This document shows, piece by piece, positions 22,521 to 36,766 of a stretch of 64,000 nt of DNA. The notes beneath the pieces are model-generated. The model was not told the origin of the DNA and ran no database searches. It worked only from the letters and a program-made list of their open reading frames with translations. The number at the start of each line of letters is the position of its first letter. The stretch's first letter is position 1. The stretch comes from Bombus terrestris (taxonomy: Eukaryota > Arthropoda > Insecta > Hymenoptera > Apidae), in assembly GCF_910591885.1 (NCBI RefSeq), contig NW_025963552.1, positions 496,001 to 560,000 on the forward strand, in the 5' to 3' direction. The position numbers were made by a program, and so were the translations under genes.

Positions 22521-24619
22521 TTATGTGAAACTATTCATAAACTGTAAACATTTGTCAGTAGGCAATATGATAAAGACTTCCGGCTCCTCGGGCTGGTGCG
22601 AATGTTTCAATGTCAGTATGTGCCAAACCGTTCGATTGTGACACACCTTTACGCGTCTCTCGCTCGCTGCGCTCGCTCGAAAACTGTAGCCGAACCTAAA
22701 ACCAATCCATCTTGCGTTCATTATTCGATATGGTGGCGACATATTTCGAATTTGCGAACGTGTCGGATCGGTTGTGAGGTTGGAGTAGATAATTACGAGC
22801 GAGCGGAACGAGCGAGCAACGATCACAATTTGCAAGGTATACATATACCTTGCAATATGCATTTTATATCGTGTTAGTACCTAATTTTGTCAGCCACTTC
22901 GGACATCACATTGCACTGTAGTATGTGGAAATAGTACTATTTATGTGGTACTATTCATAAACTGTAAACATTTGTCAGTAGGCAATAGGATAAAGACTTC
23001 CGGCTCCTCGGGCTTGTGCGAATGTTTCAATGTCCGTATGTGACAAACCGTTGGATTGTGACACACCTTTACGCGTGTCTCGCTCGCTGCGCTCGCTCGA
23101 AAACTATAGCCTAACCTAAAACCAATCCCTCTTGCGTTAGTCATTCGATATGAAGGCGACTTATTTCGAATTTGCGAACGTGTCGGATCGGTTGTGAGGT
23201 TGGACTAAATTTTTACGAGCGAGCGGAGCGAGCGAGCAACGATCACAATTTGGAAGGTATACATATACCTTGCAATATGCATATATATCGTGTTAGTACC
23301 TAATTTTGTCAGCCATTTCGGACATCACATTGCACTGTACTATGTGGAAATAGTACTATTTATGTGAAACTATTCATAAACTGTAAACATTTGTCAGTAG
23401 GCAATAGGATCAAGACTTCCGGCTCCTCGGGCTGGTGCGAATGTTTCAATGTCCGTATGTGCCAAACCGTTGGATTGTGACACACCTTTACGCGTCTCTC
23501 GCTCGCTGCGCTCGCTCGAAAACTATAGCCTAACCTAAAACCAATCCCTCTTGCGTTAGTCATTCGATATGAAGGCAACTTATTTCGAATTTGCGAACGT
23601 GTCGGATCGTATGTGGGGTTGGACTAAATTTTTACGAGCGAGCGGAGCGAGTGAGCAACGATAACAATTTGCAAGGTATACATATAACTTGCAATATGCA
23701 TATATATCGTGTTAGTACCTAATTTTGTCAGCCACTTCGGACATCACATTGCACTTTAGTATGTGGAAGTAGTACTATTTATGTGATACTATTCATAAAC
23801 TGTAAACATTTGTCAGTAGGCAATAGGATAAAGACTTCCGGCTCCTCGGGCTGGTGCGAATGTTACAATGTCCGTATGTGACAAACCGTTGGATTGTGAC
23901 ACACCTTTACGCGTGTCTCGCTCGCTGCGCTCGCTCGAAAACGATAGCCTAACCTAAAACCAATCCCTCTTGCGTTAGTCATTCGATATGAAGGCGACTT
24001 ATTTCGAATTTGCGAACGTGTCGGATCGGATGTGAGGTTGGACTAAATTTTTACGAGCGAGCGGAGCGAGCGAGCAACGATCACAATTTGCAAGGTATAC
24101 ATATACCTTGCAATATGCATATATATCGTGTTAGTACCTAATTTTGTCAGCCATTTCGGACATCACATTGCACTGTACTATGTGGAAATAGTACTATTTA
24201 TGTGAAACTATTCATAAACTGTAAACATTTGTCAGTAGGCAATAGGATCAAGACTTCCGGCTCCTCGGGCTGGTGCGAATGTTTCAATGTCCGTATGTGC
24301 CAAACCGTTGGATTGTGACACACCTTTACGCGTCTCTCGCTCGCTGCGCTCGCTCGAAAACTATAGCCTAACCTAAAACCAATCCCTCTTGCGTTAGTCA
24401 TTCGATATGAAGGCAACTTATTTCGAATTTGCGAACGTGTCGGATCGTATGTGAGGTTGGACTAAATTTTTACGAGCGAGCGGAGCGAGTGAGCAACGAT
24501 CACAATTTCCAAGCTATACATATACCTAATGTTGCCTTGCATATAATTCGTGTTATTACCTAATTTTGTCAGCCACTTCGGACATCACATTGCACTGTAG
24601 TATGTGGAAATAGTACTAT
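22521..24619. repeat. HOR unit U7, 5 monomers (2,099 bp)
   Basis: Starts: 22521 (420 landmark), 22941, 23360, 23779 (419 each), 24198 (422). The same order occurs at 28803 and 34668. Monomer 22941 changes subtype between 23078 and 23104, that is across GC-rich arm 1: GCGTGTCTCG before the arm, AAAACTATAGCC rather than AAAACGATAGCC after it. Confidence 0.85.
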
Positions 24620-26712
24620 TTATGTGAAAATATTCATAAACTGTAAACATTTGTCAGTAGGCAATATGATAAAGACTTCCGGCTCCTCGGGCTGGTGCGA
24701 ATGTTTCAATGTCAGTATGTGCCAAACCGTTCGATTGTGACACACCTTTACGCGTCTCTCGCTCGCTGCGCTCGCTCGAAAACTGTAGCCGAACCTAAAA
24801 CCAATCCATCTTGCGTTCATTATTCGATATGGTGGCGACATATTTCGAATTTGCGAACGTGTCGGATCGGTTGTGAGGTTGGAGTAGATAATTACGAGCG
24901 AGCGGAACGAGCGAGCAACGATCACAATTTGCAAGGTATACATATACCTTGCAATATGCATTTTATATCGTGTTAGTACCTAATTTTGTCAGCCACTTCG
25001 GACATCACATTGCACTGTAGTATGTGGAAATAGTACTATTTATGTGGTACTATTCATAAACTGTAAACATTTGTCAGTAGGCAATAGGATAAAGACTTCC
25101 GGCTCCTCGGGCTTGTGCGAATGTTTCAATGTCCGTATGTGACAAACCGTTGGATTGTGACACACCTTTACGCGTGTCTCGCTCGCTGCGCTCGCTCGAA
25201 AACGATAGCCTAACCTAAAACCAATCCCTCTTGCGTTAGTCATTCGATATGAAGGCGACTTATTTCGAATTTGCGAACGTGTCGGATCGGATGTGAGGTT
25301 GGACTAAATTTTTACGAGCGAGCGGAGCGAGGGAGCAACGATCACAATTTGGAAGGTATACATATACCTTGCAATATGCATATATATCGTGTTAGTACCT
25401 AATTTTGTCAGCCATTTCGGACATCACATTGCACTGTACTATGTGGAAATAGTACTATTTATGTGAAACTATTCATAAACTGTAAACATTTGTCAGTAGG
25501 CAATAGGATCAAGACTTCCGGCTCCTCGGGCTGGTGCGAATGTTTCAATGTCCGTATGTGCCAAACCGTTGGATTGTGACACACCTTTACGCGTCTCTCG
25601 CTCGCTGCGCTCGCTCGAAAACTATAGCCTAACCTAAAACCAATCCCTCTTGCGTTAGTCATTCGATATGAAGGCAACTTATTTCGAATTTGCGAACGTG
25701 TCGGATCGTATGTGGGGTTGGACTAAATTTTTACGAGCGAGCGGAGCGAGTGAGCAACGATCACAATTTCCAAGCTATACATACACCTAATGTTGCCTTG
25801 CATATATTTCGTGTTATTACCTAATTTTGTCAGCCACTTCGGACATCACATTGCACTGTAATATGTGGAAATAGTACTATTTATGTGAAAATATTCATAA
25901 ACTGTAAACATTTGTCAGTAGGCAATATGATAAAGACTTCCGGCTCCTCGGGCTGGTGCGAATGTTTCAATGTCAGTATGTGCCAAACCGTTCGATTGTG
26001 ACACACCTTTACGCGTCTCTCGCTCGCTCGAAAACTGTAGCCTAACCTAAAACCAATCCATCTTGCGTTCATTATTCGATATGGTGGCGACATATTTCGA
26101 ATTTGCGAACGTGTCGGATCGGTTGTGAGGTTGGAGTAGATAATTACGAGCGAGCGGAGCGAGCGAGCAACGATCACAATTTGCAAGGTATACATATACC
26201 TTGCAATATGCATATATATCGTGTTAGTACCTAATTTTGTCAGCCACTTCGGACATCACATTGCACTGTAGTATGTGGAAATAGTACTATTTATGTGGTA
26301 CTATTCATAAACTGTAAACATTTGTCAGTAGGCAATAGGATAAAGACTTCCGGCTCCTCGGGCTAGTGCGAATGTTTCAATGTCCATATGTGCCAAACCG
26401 TTGGATTGTGACACACCTTTACGCGTCTCTCGCTCGCTGCGCTCGCTCGAAAACTATAGCCTAACCTAAAACCAATCCCTCTTGCGTTAGTCATTCGATA
26501 TGAAGGCGACTTATTTCGAATTTGCGAACGTGTTGGATCGTATGTGAGGTTGGACTAAATTTTTACGAGCGAGCGGAGCGAGCGAGCAACGATCACAATT
26601 TGCAAGGTATACATATACCTTATATTGCCTTGCATACATTTCGTGTTATTACCTAATTTTGTCAGCCATTTCGGACATCACATTGCACTGTACTATGTGG
26701 AAATAGTACTAT
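24620..26712. repeat. HOR unit U8, 5 monomers (2,093 bp)
   Basis: Starts: 24620 (420 landmark), 25040 (419), 25459 (422), 25881 (410), 26291 (422). It repeats the U4 form 8,387 bp downstream, including the CATACACCTAATG variant near 25782. Confidence 0.87.
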
Positions 26713-28802
26713 TTATGTGAAACTATTCATAAACTGTAAACATTTGTCAGTAGGCAATATGATAAAGACTTCCGGCTCCTCGGGCTGGTGCGAATGTTTC
26801 AATGTCAGTATGTGCCAAACCGTTCGATTGTGACACACCTTTACGCGTCTCTCGCTCGCTGCGCTCGCTCGAAAACTGTAGCCGAACCTAAAACCAATCC
26901 ATCTTGCGTTCATTATTCGATATGGTGGCGACATATTTCGAATTTGCGAACGTGTCGGATCGGTTGTGAGGTTGGAGTAGATAATTACGAGCGAGCGGAA
27001 CGAGCGAGCAACGATCACAATTTGCAAGGTATACATATACCTTGCAATATGCATTTTATATCGTGTTAGTACCTAATTTTGTCAGCCACTTCGGACATCA
27101 CATTGCACTGTAGTATGTGGAAATAGTACTATTTATGTGGTACTATTCATAAACTGTAAACATTTGTCAGTAGGCAATAGGATAAAGACTTCCGGCTCCT
27201 CGGGCTTGTGCGAATGTTTCAATGTCCGTATGTGCCAAACCGTTGGATTGTGACACACCTTTACGGGTCTCTCGCTCGCTGCGCTCGCTCGAAAACTATA
27301 GCCTAACCTAAAACCAATCCCTCTTGCGTTAGTCATTCGATATGAAGGCGACTTATTTCGAATTTGCGAACGTGTCGGATCGTATGTGAGGTTGGACTAA
27401 ATTTTTACGAGCGAGCGGTGCGAGCGAGCAACGATCACAATTTGCAAGGTATACATATAACTTGCAATATGCATATATATCGTGTTAGTACCTAATTTTG
27501 TCAGCCACTTCGGACATCACATTGCACTTTAGTATGTGGAAGTAGTACTATTTATGTGATACTATTCATAAACTGTAAACATTTGTCAGTAGGCAATAGG
27601 ATAAAGACTTCCGGCTCCTCGGGCTGGTGCGAATGTTTCAATGTCCGTATGTGACAAACCGTTGGATTGTGACACACCTTTACGCGTGTTTCGCTCGCTG
27701 CGCTCGCTCGAAAACGATAGCCTAACCTAAAACCAATCCCTCTTGCGTTAGTCATTCGATATGAAGGCGACTTATTTCGAATTTGCGAACGTGTCGGATC
27801 GTATGTGAGAATGGACTAAATTTTTACGAGCGAGCGGAGCGAGTGAGCAACGATCACAATTTCCAAGCTATACATATACCTTGCAATATGCATATATATC
27901 GTGTTAGTACCTAATTTTGTCAGCCACTTCGGACATCACATTGCACTGTAGTATGTGGAAATAGTACTATTTATGTGAAAATATTCATAAACTGTAAACA
28001 TTTGTCAGTAGGCAATATGATAAAGACTTCCGGCTCCTCGGGCTGGTGCGAATGTTTCAATGTCAGTATGTGCCAAACCGTTCGATTGTGACACACCTTT
28101 ACGCGTCTCTCGCTCGCTCGAAAACTGTAGCCTAACCTAAAACCAATCCATCTTGCGTTCATTATTCGATATGGTGGCGACATATTTCGAATTTGCGAAC
28201 GTGTCGGATCGGTTGTGAGGTTGGAGTAGATAATTACGAGCGAGCGGAGCGAGCGATCAACGATCACAATTTGCAAGGTATACATATACCTTGCAATATG
28301 CATATATATCGTGTTAGTACCTAATTTTGTCAGCCACTTCGGACATCACATTGCACTGTAGTATGTGGAAATAGTACTATTTATGTGGTACTATTCATAA
28401 ACTGTAAACATTTGTCAGTAGGCAATAGGATAAAGACTTCCGGCTCCTCGGGCTAGTGCGAATGTTTCAATGTCCATATGTGCCAAACCGTTGGATTGTG
28501 ACACACCTTTACGCGTCTCTCGCTCGCTGCGCTCGCTCGAAAACTATAGCCTAACCTAAAACCAATCCCTCTTGCGTTAGTCATTCGATATGAAGGCGAC
28601 TTATTTCGAATTTGCGAACGTGTTGGATCGTATGTGAGGTTGGACTAAATTTTTGCGAGCGAGCGGAGCGAGCGAGCAACGATCACAATTTGCAAGGTAT
28701 ACATATACCTTATATTGCCTTGCATACATTTCGTGTTATTACCTAATCTTGTCAGCCATTTCGGACATCACATTGCACCGTGGTATGTGGAAAAAGTACT
28801 AT
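26713..28802. repeat. HOR unit U9, 5 monomers (2,090 bp)
   Basis: Starts: 26713 (420 landmark), 27133 (419), 27552 (419), 27971 (410), 28381 (422). By subtype it equals the six-monomer unit at 20009 with the monomer corresponding to 20429 removed; it keeps the GCGGTGCGAGCG marker (near 27415). Confidence 0.85.
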
Positions 28803-28812
28803 TTATGTGAAG
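28746..28812. repeat. Variant-rich tract shared with 55961-56028
   Basis: Within about 65 bp this copy has TAATCTTGTC, GCACCGTGGTATG, GGAAAAAGTAC and GTGAAGCTATT. The same cluster is found only at 55961-56028 (offset 27,214 bp), with one extra change there (ATCTCATTGC). The corresponding stretch at 42556-42623, which otherwise pairs with 55961 in the 13,405-bp duplication, lacks it. A conversion tract or a duplication followed by mosaic exchange would explain this. Confidence 0.8.
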
Positions 28813-30901
28813 CTATTCATAAACTGTAAACATTTGTCAGTAGGCAATATGATAAAGACTTCCGGCTCCTCGGGCTGGTGCGAATGTTTCAATGTCAGTA
28901 TGTGCCAAACCGTTCGATTGTGACACACCTTTACGCGTCTCTCGCTCGCTGCGCTCGCTCGAAAACTGTAGCCGAACCTAAAACCAATCCATCTTGCGTT
29001 CATTATTCGATATGGTGGCGACATATTTCGAATTTGCGAACGTGTCGGATCGGTTGTGAGGTTGGAGTAGATAATTACGAGCGAGCGGAACGAGCGAGCA
29101 ACGATCACAATTTGCAAGGTATACATATACCTTGCAATATGCATTTTATATCGTGTTAGTACCTAATTTTGTCAGCCACTTCGGACATCACATTGCACTG
29201 TAGTATGTGGAAATAGTACTATTTATGTGGTACTATTCATAAACTGTAAACATTTGTCAGTAGGCAATAGGATAAAGACTTCCGGCTCCTCGGGCTTGTG
29301 CGAATGTTTCAATGTCCGTATGTGACAAACCGTTGGATTGTGACACACCTTTACGCGTGTCTCGCTCGCTGCGCTCGCTCGAAAACGATAGCCTAACCTA
29401 AAACCAATCCCTCTTGCGTTAGTCATTCGATATGAAGGCGACTTATTTCGAATTTGCGAACGTGTCGGATCGGTTGTGAGGTTGGACTAAATTTTTACGA
29501 GCGAGCGGAGCGAGCGAGCAACGATCACAATTTGGAAGGTATACATATACCTTGCAATATGCATATATATCGTGTTAGTACCTAATTTTGTCAGCCATTT
29601 CGGACATCACATTGCACTGTACTATGTGGAAATAGTACTATTTATGTGAAACTATTCATAAACTGTAAACATTTGTCAGTAGGCAATAGGATCAAGACTT
29701 CCGGCTCCTCGGGCTGGTGCGAATGTTTCAATGTCCGTATGTGCCAAACCGTTGGATTGTGACACACCTTTACGCGTCTCTCGCTCGCTGCGCTCGCTCG
29801 AAAACTATAGCCTAACCTAAAACCAATCCCTCTTGCGTTAGTCATTCGATATGAAGGCAACTTATTTCGAATTTGCGAACGTGTCGGATCGTATGTGGGG
29901 TTGGACTAAATTTTTACGAGCGAGCGGAGCGAGTGAGCAACGATAACAATTTGCAAGGTATACATATAACTTGCAATATGCATATATATCGTGTTAGTAC
30001 CTAATTTTGTCAGCCACTTCGGACATCACATTGCACTTTAGTATGTGGAAGTAGTACTATTTATGTGATACTATTCATAAACTGTAAACATTTGTCAGTA
30101 GGCAATAGGATAAAGACTTCCGGCTCCTCGGGCTGGTGCGAATGTTACAATGTCCGTATGTGACAAACCGTTGGATTGTGACACACCTTTACGCGTGTCT
30201 CGCTCGCTGCGCTCGCTCGAAAACGATAGCCTAACCTAAAACCAATCCCTCTTGCGTTAGTCATTCGATATGAAGGCGACTTATTTCGAATTTGCGAACG
30301 TGTCGGATCGGATGTGAGGTTGGACTAAATTTTTACGAGCGAGCGGAGCGAGCGAGCAACGATCACAATTTGCAAGGTATACATATACCTTGCAATATGC
30401 ATATATATCGTGTTAGTACCTAATTTTGTCAGCCATTTCGGACATCACATTGCACTGTACTATGTGGAAATAGTACTATTTATGTGAAACTATTCATAAA
30501 CTGTAAACATTTGTCAGTAGGCAATAGGATCAAGACTTCCGGCTCCTCGGGCTGGTGCGAATGTTTCAATGTCCGTATGTGCCAAACCGTTGGATTGTGA
30601 CACACCTTTACGCGTCTCTCGCTCGCTGCGCTCGCTCGAAAACTATAGCCTAACCTAAAACCAATCCCTCTTGCGTTAGTCATTCGATATGAAGGCAACT
30701 TATTTCGAATTTGCGAACGTGTCGGATCGTATGTGAGGTTGGACTAAATTTTTACGAGCGAGCGGAGCGAGTGAGCAACGATCACAATTTCCAAGCTATA
30801 CATATACCTAATGTTGCCTTGCATATAATTCGTGTTATTACCTAATTTTGTCAGCCACTTCGGACATCACATTGCACTGTAGTATGTGGAAATAGTACTA
30901 T
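28803..30901. repeat. HOR unit U10, 5 monomers (2,099 bp)
   Basis: Starts: 28803 (420 landmark), 29223, 29642, 30061 (419 each), 30480 (422). It has the same order as U7 and U13. Its second monomer has AAAACGATAGCC together with GATCGGTTGTGAGGTTGGAC near 29468, a mixture of subtype markers. Confidence 0.86.
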
Positions 30902-32155
30902 TTATGTGAAAATATTCATAAACTGTAAACATTTGTCAGTAGGCAATATGATAAAGACTTCCGGCTCCTCGGGCTGGTGCGAATGTTTCAATGTCAGTAT
31001 GTGCCAAACCGTTCGATTGTGACACACCTTTACGCGTCTCTCGCTCGCTCGAAAACTGTAGCCTAACCTAAAACCAATCCATCTTGCGTTCATTATTCGA
31101 TATGGTGGCGACATATTTCGAATTTGCGAACGTGTCGGATCGGTTGTGAGGTTGGAGTAGATAATTACGAGCGAGCGGAGCGAGCGAGCAACGATCACAA
31201 TTTGCAAGGTATACATATACCTTGCAATATGCATATATATCGTGTTAGTACCTAATTTTGTCAGCCACTTCGGACATCACATTGCACTGTAGTATGTGGA
31301 AATAGTACTATTTATGTGGTACTATTCATAAACTGTAAACATTTGTCAGTAGGCAATAGGATAAAGACTTCCGGCTCCTCGGGCTAGTGCGAATGTTTCA
31401 ATGTCCATATGTGCCAAACCGTTGGATTGTGACACACCTTTACGCGTCTCTCGCTCGCTGCGCTCGCTCGAAAACTATAGCCTAACCTAAAACCAATCCC
31501 TCTTGCGTTAGTCATTCGATATGAAGGCGACTTATTTCGAATTTGCGAACGTGTTGGATCGTATGTGAGGTTGGACTAAATTTTTACGAGCGAGCGGAGC
31601 GAGCGAGCAACGATCACAATTTGCAAGGTATACATATACCTTATATTGCCTTGCATACATTTCGTGTTATTACCTAACTTTGTCAGCCACTTCGGACATC
31701 ACATTGCACTGTAGTATGTGGAAATAGTACTATTTATGTGGTACTATTCATAAACTGTAAAAATTTGTCAGTAGGCAATAGGATAAAGACTTCCGGCTCC
31801 TCGGGCTGGTGCGAATGTTTCAATGTCCGTATGTACCAAACCGTTGGATTGTGACACACCTTTACGCGTCTCTCGCTCGCTGCGCTCGCTCGAAAACTAT
31901 AGCCTAACATAAAACCAATCCCTCTTGCGTTAGTCATTCGATATGAAGGCGACTTATTTCGAATTTGCGAACGTGTCGGATCGTATGTGAGGTTGGACTA
32001 AATTTTTACGAGCGAGCGGAGCGAGCGAGCAACGATCACAATTTGCAAGGTATACATATACCTTATATTGCCTTGCATGTATTTCGTGTTATTACCAATT
32101 TTTGTCAGCCATTTCGGACATCACATTGCACTGTACTATGTGGAAATAGTACTAT
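30902..32155. repeat. Short HOR unit U11, 3 monomers (1,254 bp)
   Basis: Starts: 30902 (410), 31312 (422), 31734 (422). It lacks a 420-bp landmark monomer at its left. From 31312 on it matches 19165 on, which marks the left end of the 12,147-bp-spaced duplication. Confidence 0.82.
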
Positions 32156-34667
32156 TTATGTGAAACTATTCATAAACTGTAAACATTTGTCAGTAGGCAA
32201 TATGATAAAGACTTCCGGCTCCTCGGGCTGGTGCAAATGTTTCAATGTCAGTATGTGCCAAACCGTTCGATTGTGACACACCTTTACGCGTCTCTCGCTC
32301 GCTGCGCTCGCTCGAAAACTGTAGCCGAACCTAAAACCAATCCATCTTGCGTTCATTATTCGATATGGTGGCGACATATTTCGAATTTGCGAACGTGTCG
32401 GATCGGTTGTGAGGTTGGAGTAGATAATTACGAGCGAGCGGAACGAGCGAGCAACGATCACAATTTGCAAGATATACATATACCTTGCAATATGCATTTT
32501 ATATCGTGTTAGTACCTAATTTTGTCAGCCACTTCGGACATCACATTGCACTGTAGTATGTGGAAATAGTACTATTTATGTGGTACTATTCATAAACTGT
32601 AAACATTTGTCAGTAGGCAATAGGATAAAGACTTCCGGCTCCTCGGGCTTGTGCGAATGTTTCAATGTCCGTATGTGCCAAACCGTTGGATTGTGACACA
32701 CCTTTACGGGTCTCTCGCTCGCTGCGCTCGCTCGAAAATTATAGCCTAACCTAAAACCAATCCCTCTTGCGTTAGTCATTCGATATGAAGGCGACTTATT
32801 TCGAATTTGCGAACGTGTCGGATCGTATGTGAGGTTGGACTAAATTTTTTCGAGCGAGCGGAGCGAGCGAGCAACGATCACAATTTGCAAGGTATACATA
32901 TACCTTATAATGCCTTGCATACATTTCGTGTTATTACCTAACTTTGTCAGCCACTTCGGACATCACATTGCACTGTAGTATGTGGAAATAGTACTATTTA
33001 TGTGGTACTATTCATAAACTGTAAACATTTGTCAGTAGGCAATAGGATAAAGACTTCCGGCTCCTCGGGCTTGTGCGAATGTTTCAATGTCCGTATGTGC
33101 CAAACCGTTGGATTGTGACACACCTTTACGGGTCTCTCGCTCGCTGCGCTCGCTCGAAAACTATAGCCTAACCTAAAACCAATCCCTCTTGCGTTAGTCA
33201 TTCGATATGAAGGCGACTTATTTCGAATTTGCGAACGTGTCGGATCGTATGTGAGGTTGGACTAAATTTTTACGAGCGAGCGGTGCGAGCGAGCAACGAT
33301 CACAATTTGCAAGGTATACATATAACTTGCAATATGCATATATATCGTGTTAGTACCTAATTTTGTCAGCCACTTGGGACATCACATTGCACTTTAGTAT
33401 GTGGAAGTAGTACTATTTATGTGATACTATTCATAAACTGTAAACATTTGTCAGTAGGCAATAGGATAAAGACTTCCGGCTCCTCGGGCTGGTGCGAATG
33501 TTTCAATGTCCGTATGTGACAAACCGTTGGATTGTGACACACCTTTACGCGTGTTTCGCTCGCTGCGCTCGCTCGAAAACGATAGCCTAACCTAAAACCA
33601 ATCCCTCTTGCGTTAGTCATTCGATATGAAGGCGACTTATTTCGAATTTGCGAACGTGTCGGATCGTATGTGAGAATGGACTAAATTTTTACGAGCGAGC
33701 GGAGCGAGTGAGCAACGATCACAATTTCCAAGCTATACATATACCTTGCAATATGCATATATATCGTGTTAGTACCTAATTTTGTCAGCCACTTCGGACA
33801 TCACATTGCACTGTAGTATGTGGAAATAGTACTATTTATGTGAAAATATTCATAAACTGTAAACATTTGTCAGTAGGCAATATGATAAAGACTTCCGGCT
33901 CCTCGGGCTGGTGCGAATGTTTCAATGTCAGTATGTGCCAAACCGTTCGATTGTGACACACCTTTACGCGTCTCTCGCTCGCTCGAAAACTGTAGCCTAA
34001 CCTAAAACCAATCCATCTTGCGTTCATTATTCGATATGGTGGCGACATATTTCGAATTTGCGAACGTGTCGGATCGGTTGTGAGGTTGGAGTAGATAATT
34101 ACGAGCGAGCGGAGCGAGCGATCAACGATCACAATTTGCAAGGTATACATATACCTTGCAATATGCATATATATCGTGTTAGTACCTAATTTTGTCAGCC
34201 ACTTCGGACATCACATTGCACTGTAGTATGTGGAAATAGTACTATTTATGTGGTACTATTCATAAACTGTAAACATTTGTCAGTAGGCAATAGGATAAAG
34301 ACTTCCGGCTCCTCGGGCTAGTGCGAATGTTTCAATGTCCATATGTGCCAAACCGTTGGATTGTGACACACCTTTACGCGTCTCTCGCTCGCTGCGCTCG
34401 CTCGAAAACTATAGCCTAACCTAAAACCAATCCCTCTTGCGTTAGTCATTCGATATGAAGGCGACTTATTTCGAATTTGCGAACGTGTTGGATCGTATGT
34501 GAGGTTGGACTAAATTTTTGCGAGCGAGCGGAGCGAGCGAGCAACGATCACAATTTGCAAGGTATACATATACCTTATATTGCCTTGCATACATTTCGTG
34601 TTATTACCTAATTTTGTCAGCCATTTCGGACATCACATTGCACAGTACTATGTGGAAATAGTACTAT
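32156..34667. repeat. HOR unit U12, 6 monomers (2,512 bp)
   Basis: Starts: 32156 (420 landmark), 32576 (422), 32998 (419), 33417 (419), 33836 (410), 34246 (422). It is the second copy of U6. Confidence 0.87.
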
Positions 34668-36766
34668 TTATGTGAAACTATTCATAAACTGTAAACATTT
34701 GTCAGTAGGCAATATGATAAAGACTTCCGGCTCCTCGGGCTGGTGCGAATGTTTCAATGTCAGTATGTGCCAAACCGTTCGATTGTGACACACCTTTACG
34801 CGTCTCTCGCTCGCTGCGCTCGCTCGAAAACTGTAGCCGAACCTAAAACCAATCCATCTTGCGTTCATTATTCGATATGGTGGCGACATATTTCGAATTT
34901 GCGAACGTGTCGGATCGGTTGTGAGGTTGGAGTAGATAATTACGAGCGAGCGGAACGAGCGAGCAACGATCACAATTTGCAAGGTATACATATACCTTGC
35001 AATATGCATTTTATATCGTGTTAGTACCTAATTTTGTCAGCCACTTCGGACATCACATTGCACTGTAGTATGTGGAAATAGTACTATTTATGTGGTACTA
35101 TTCATAAACTGTAAACATTTGTCAGTAGGCAATAGGATAAAGACTTCCGGCTCCTCGGGCTTGTGCGAATGTTTCAATGTCCGTATGTGACAAACCGTTG
35201 GATTGTGACACACCTTTACGCGTGTCTCGCTCGCTGCGCTCGCTCGAAAACGATAGCCTAACCTAAAACCAATCCCTCTTGCGTTAGTCATTCGATATGA
35301 AGGCGACTTATTTCGAATTTGCGAACGTGTCGGATCGGATGTGAGGTTGGACTAAATTTTTACGAGCGAGCGGAGCGAGCGAGCAACGATCACAATTTGG
35401 AAGGTATACATATACCTTGCAATATGCATATATATCGTGTTAGTACCTAATTTTGTCAGCCATTTCGGACATCACATTGCACTGTACTATGTGGAAATAG
35501 TACTATTTATGTGAAACTATTCATAAACTGTAAACATTTGTCAGTAGGCAATAGGATCAAGACTTCCGGCTCCTCGGGCTGGTGCGAATGTTTCAATGTC
35601 CGTATGTGCCAAACCGTTGGATTGTGACACACCTTTACGCGTCTCTCGCTCGCTGCGCTCGCTCGAAAACTATAGCCTAACCTAAAACCAATCCCTCTTG
35701 CGTTAGTCATTCGATATGAAGGCAACTTATTTCGAATTTGCGAACGTGTCGGATCGTATGTGGGGTTGGACTAAATTTTTACGAGCGAGCGGAGCGAGTG
35801 AGCAACGATAACAATTTGCAAGGTATACATATAACTTGCAATATGCATATATATCGTGTTAGTACCTAATTTTGTCAGCCACTTCGGACATCACATTGCA
35901 CTTTAGTATGTGGAAGTAGTACTATTTATGTGATACTATTCATAAACTGTAAACATTTGTCAGTAGGCAATAGGATAAAGACTTCCGGCTCCTCGGGCTG
36001 GTGCGAATGTTACAATGTCCGTATGTGACAAACCGTTGGATTGTGACACACCTTTACGCGTGTCTCGCTCGCTGCGCTCGCTCGAAAACGATAGCCTAAC
36101 CTAAAACCAATCCCTCTTGCGTTAGTCATTCGATATGAAGGCGACTTATTTCGAATTTGCGAACGTGTCGGATCGGATGTGAGGTTGGACTAAATTTTTA
36201 CGAGCGAGCGGAGCGAGCGAGCAACGATCACAATTTGCAAGGTATACATATACCTTGCAATATGCATATATATCGTGTTAGTACCTAATTTTGTCAGCCA
36301 TTTCGGACATCACATTGCACTGTACTATGTGGAAATAGTACTATTTATGTGAAACTATTCATAAACTGTAAACATTTGTCAGTAGGCAATAGGATCAAGA
36401 CTTCCGGCTCCTCGGGCTGGTGCGAATGTTTCAATGTCCGTATGTGCCAAACCGTTGGATTGTGACACACCTTTACGCGTCTCTCGCTCGCTGCGCTCGC
36501 TCGAAAACTATAGCCTAACCTAAAACCAATCCCTCTTGCGTTAGTCATTCGATATGAAGGCAACTTATTTCGAATTTGCGAACGTGTCGGATCGTATGTG
36601 AGGTTGGACTAAATTTTTACGAGCGAGCGGAGCGAGTGAGCAACGATCACAATTTCCAAGCTATACATATACCTAATGTTGCCTTGCATATAATTCGTGT
36701 TATTACCTAATTTTGTCAGCCACTTCGGACATCACATTGCACTGTAGTATGTGGAAATAGTACTAT
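34668..36766. repeat. HOR unit U13, 5 monomers (2,099 bp)
   Basis: Starts: 34668 (420 landmark), 35088, 35507, 35926 (419 each), 36345 (422). It is the second copy of U7, but 35088 has AAAACGATAGCC and GATCGGATGTG where 22941 has the recombinant version. Confidence 0.86.

Larger units (their letters stand above)
31312..36766. repeat. Duplicate block D1', copy of 19165-24619
   Basis: Thirteen consecutive monomers repeat the lengths and subtype order of 19165-24619 at a constant offset of 12,147 bp: 422, 422, 420, 422, 419, 419, 410, 422, 420, 419, 419, 419, 422. Differences are sparse point changes, e.g. GATATACAT at 32470 for GGTATACAT at 20323, and CACTTGGGAC at 33371 for CACTTCGGAC. The left junction lies within 30902-31311, and the right end is followed by a 411-bp monomer instead of a 420-bp one. 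Confidence 0.85.
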
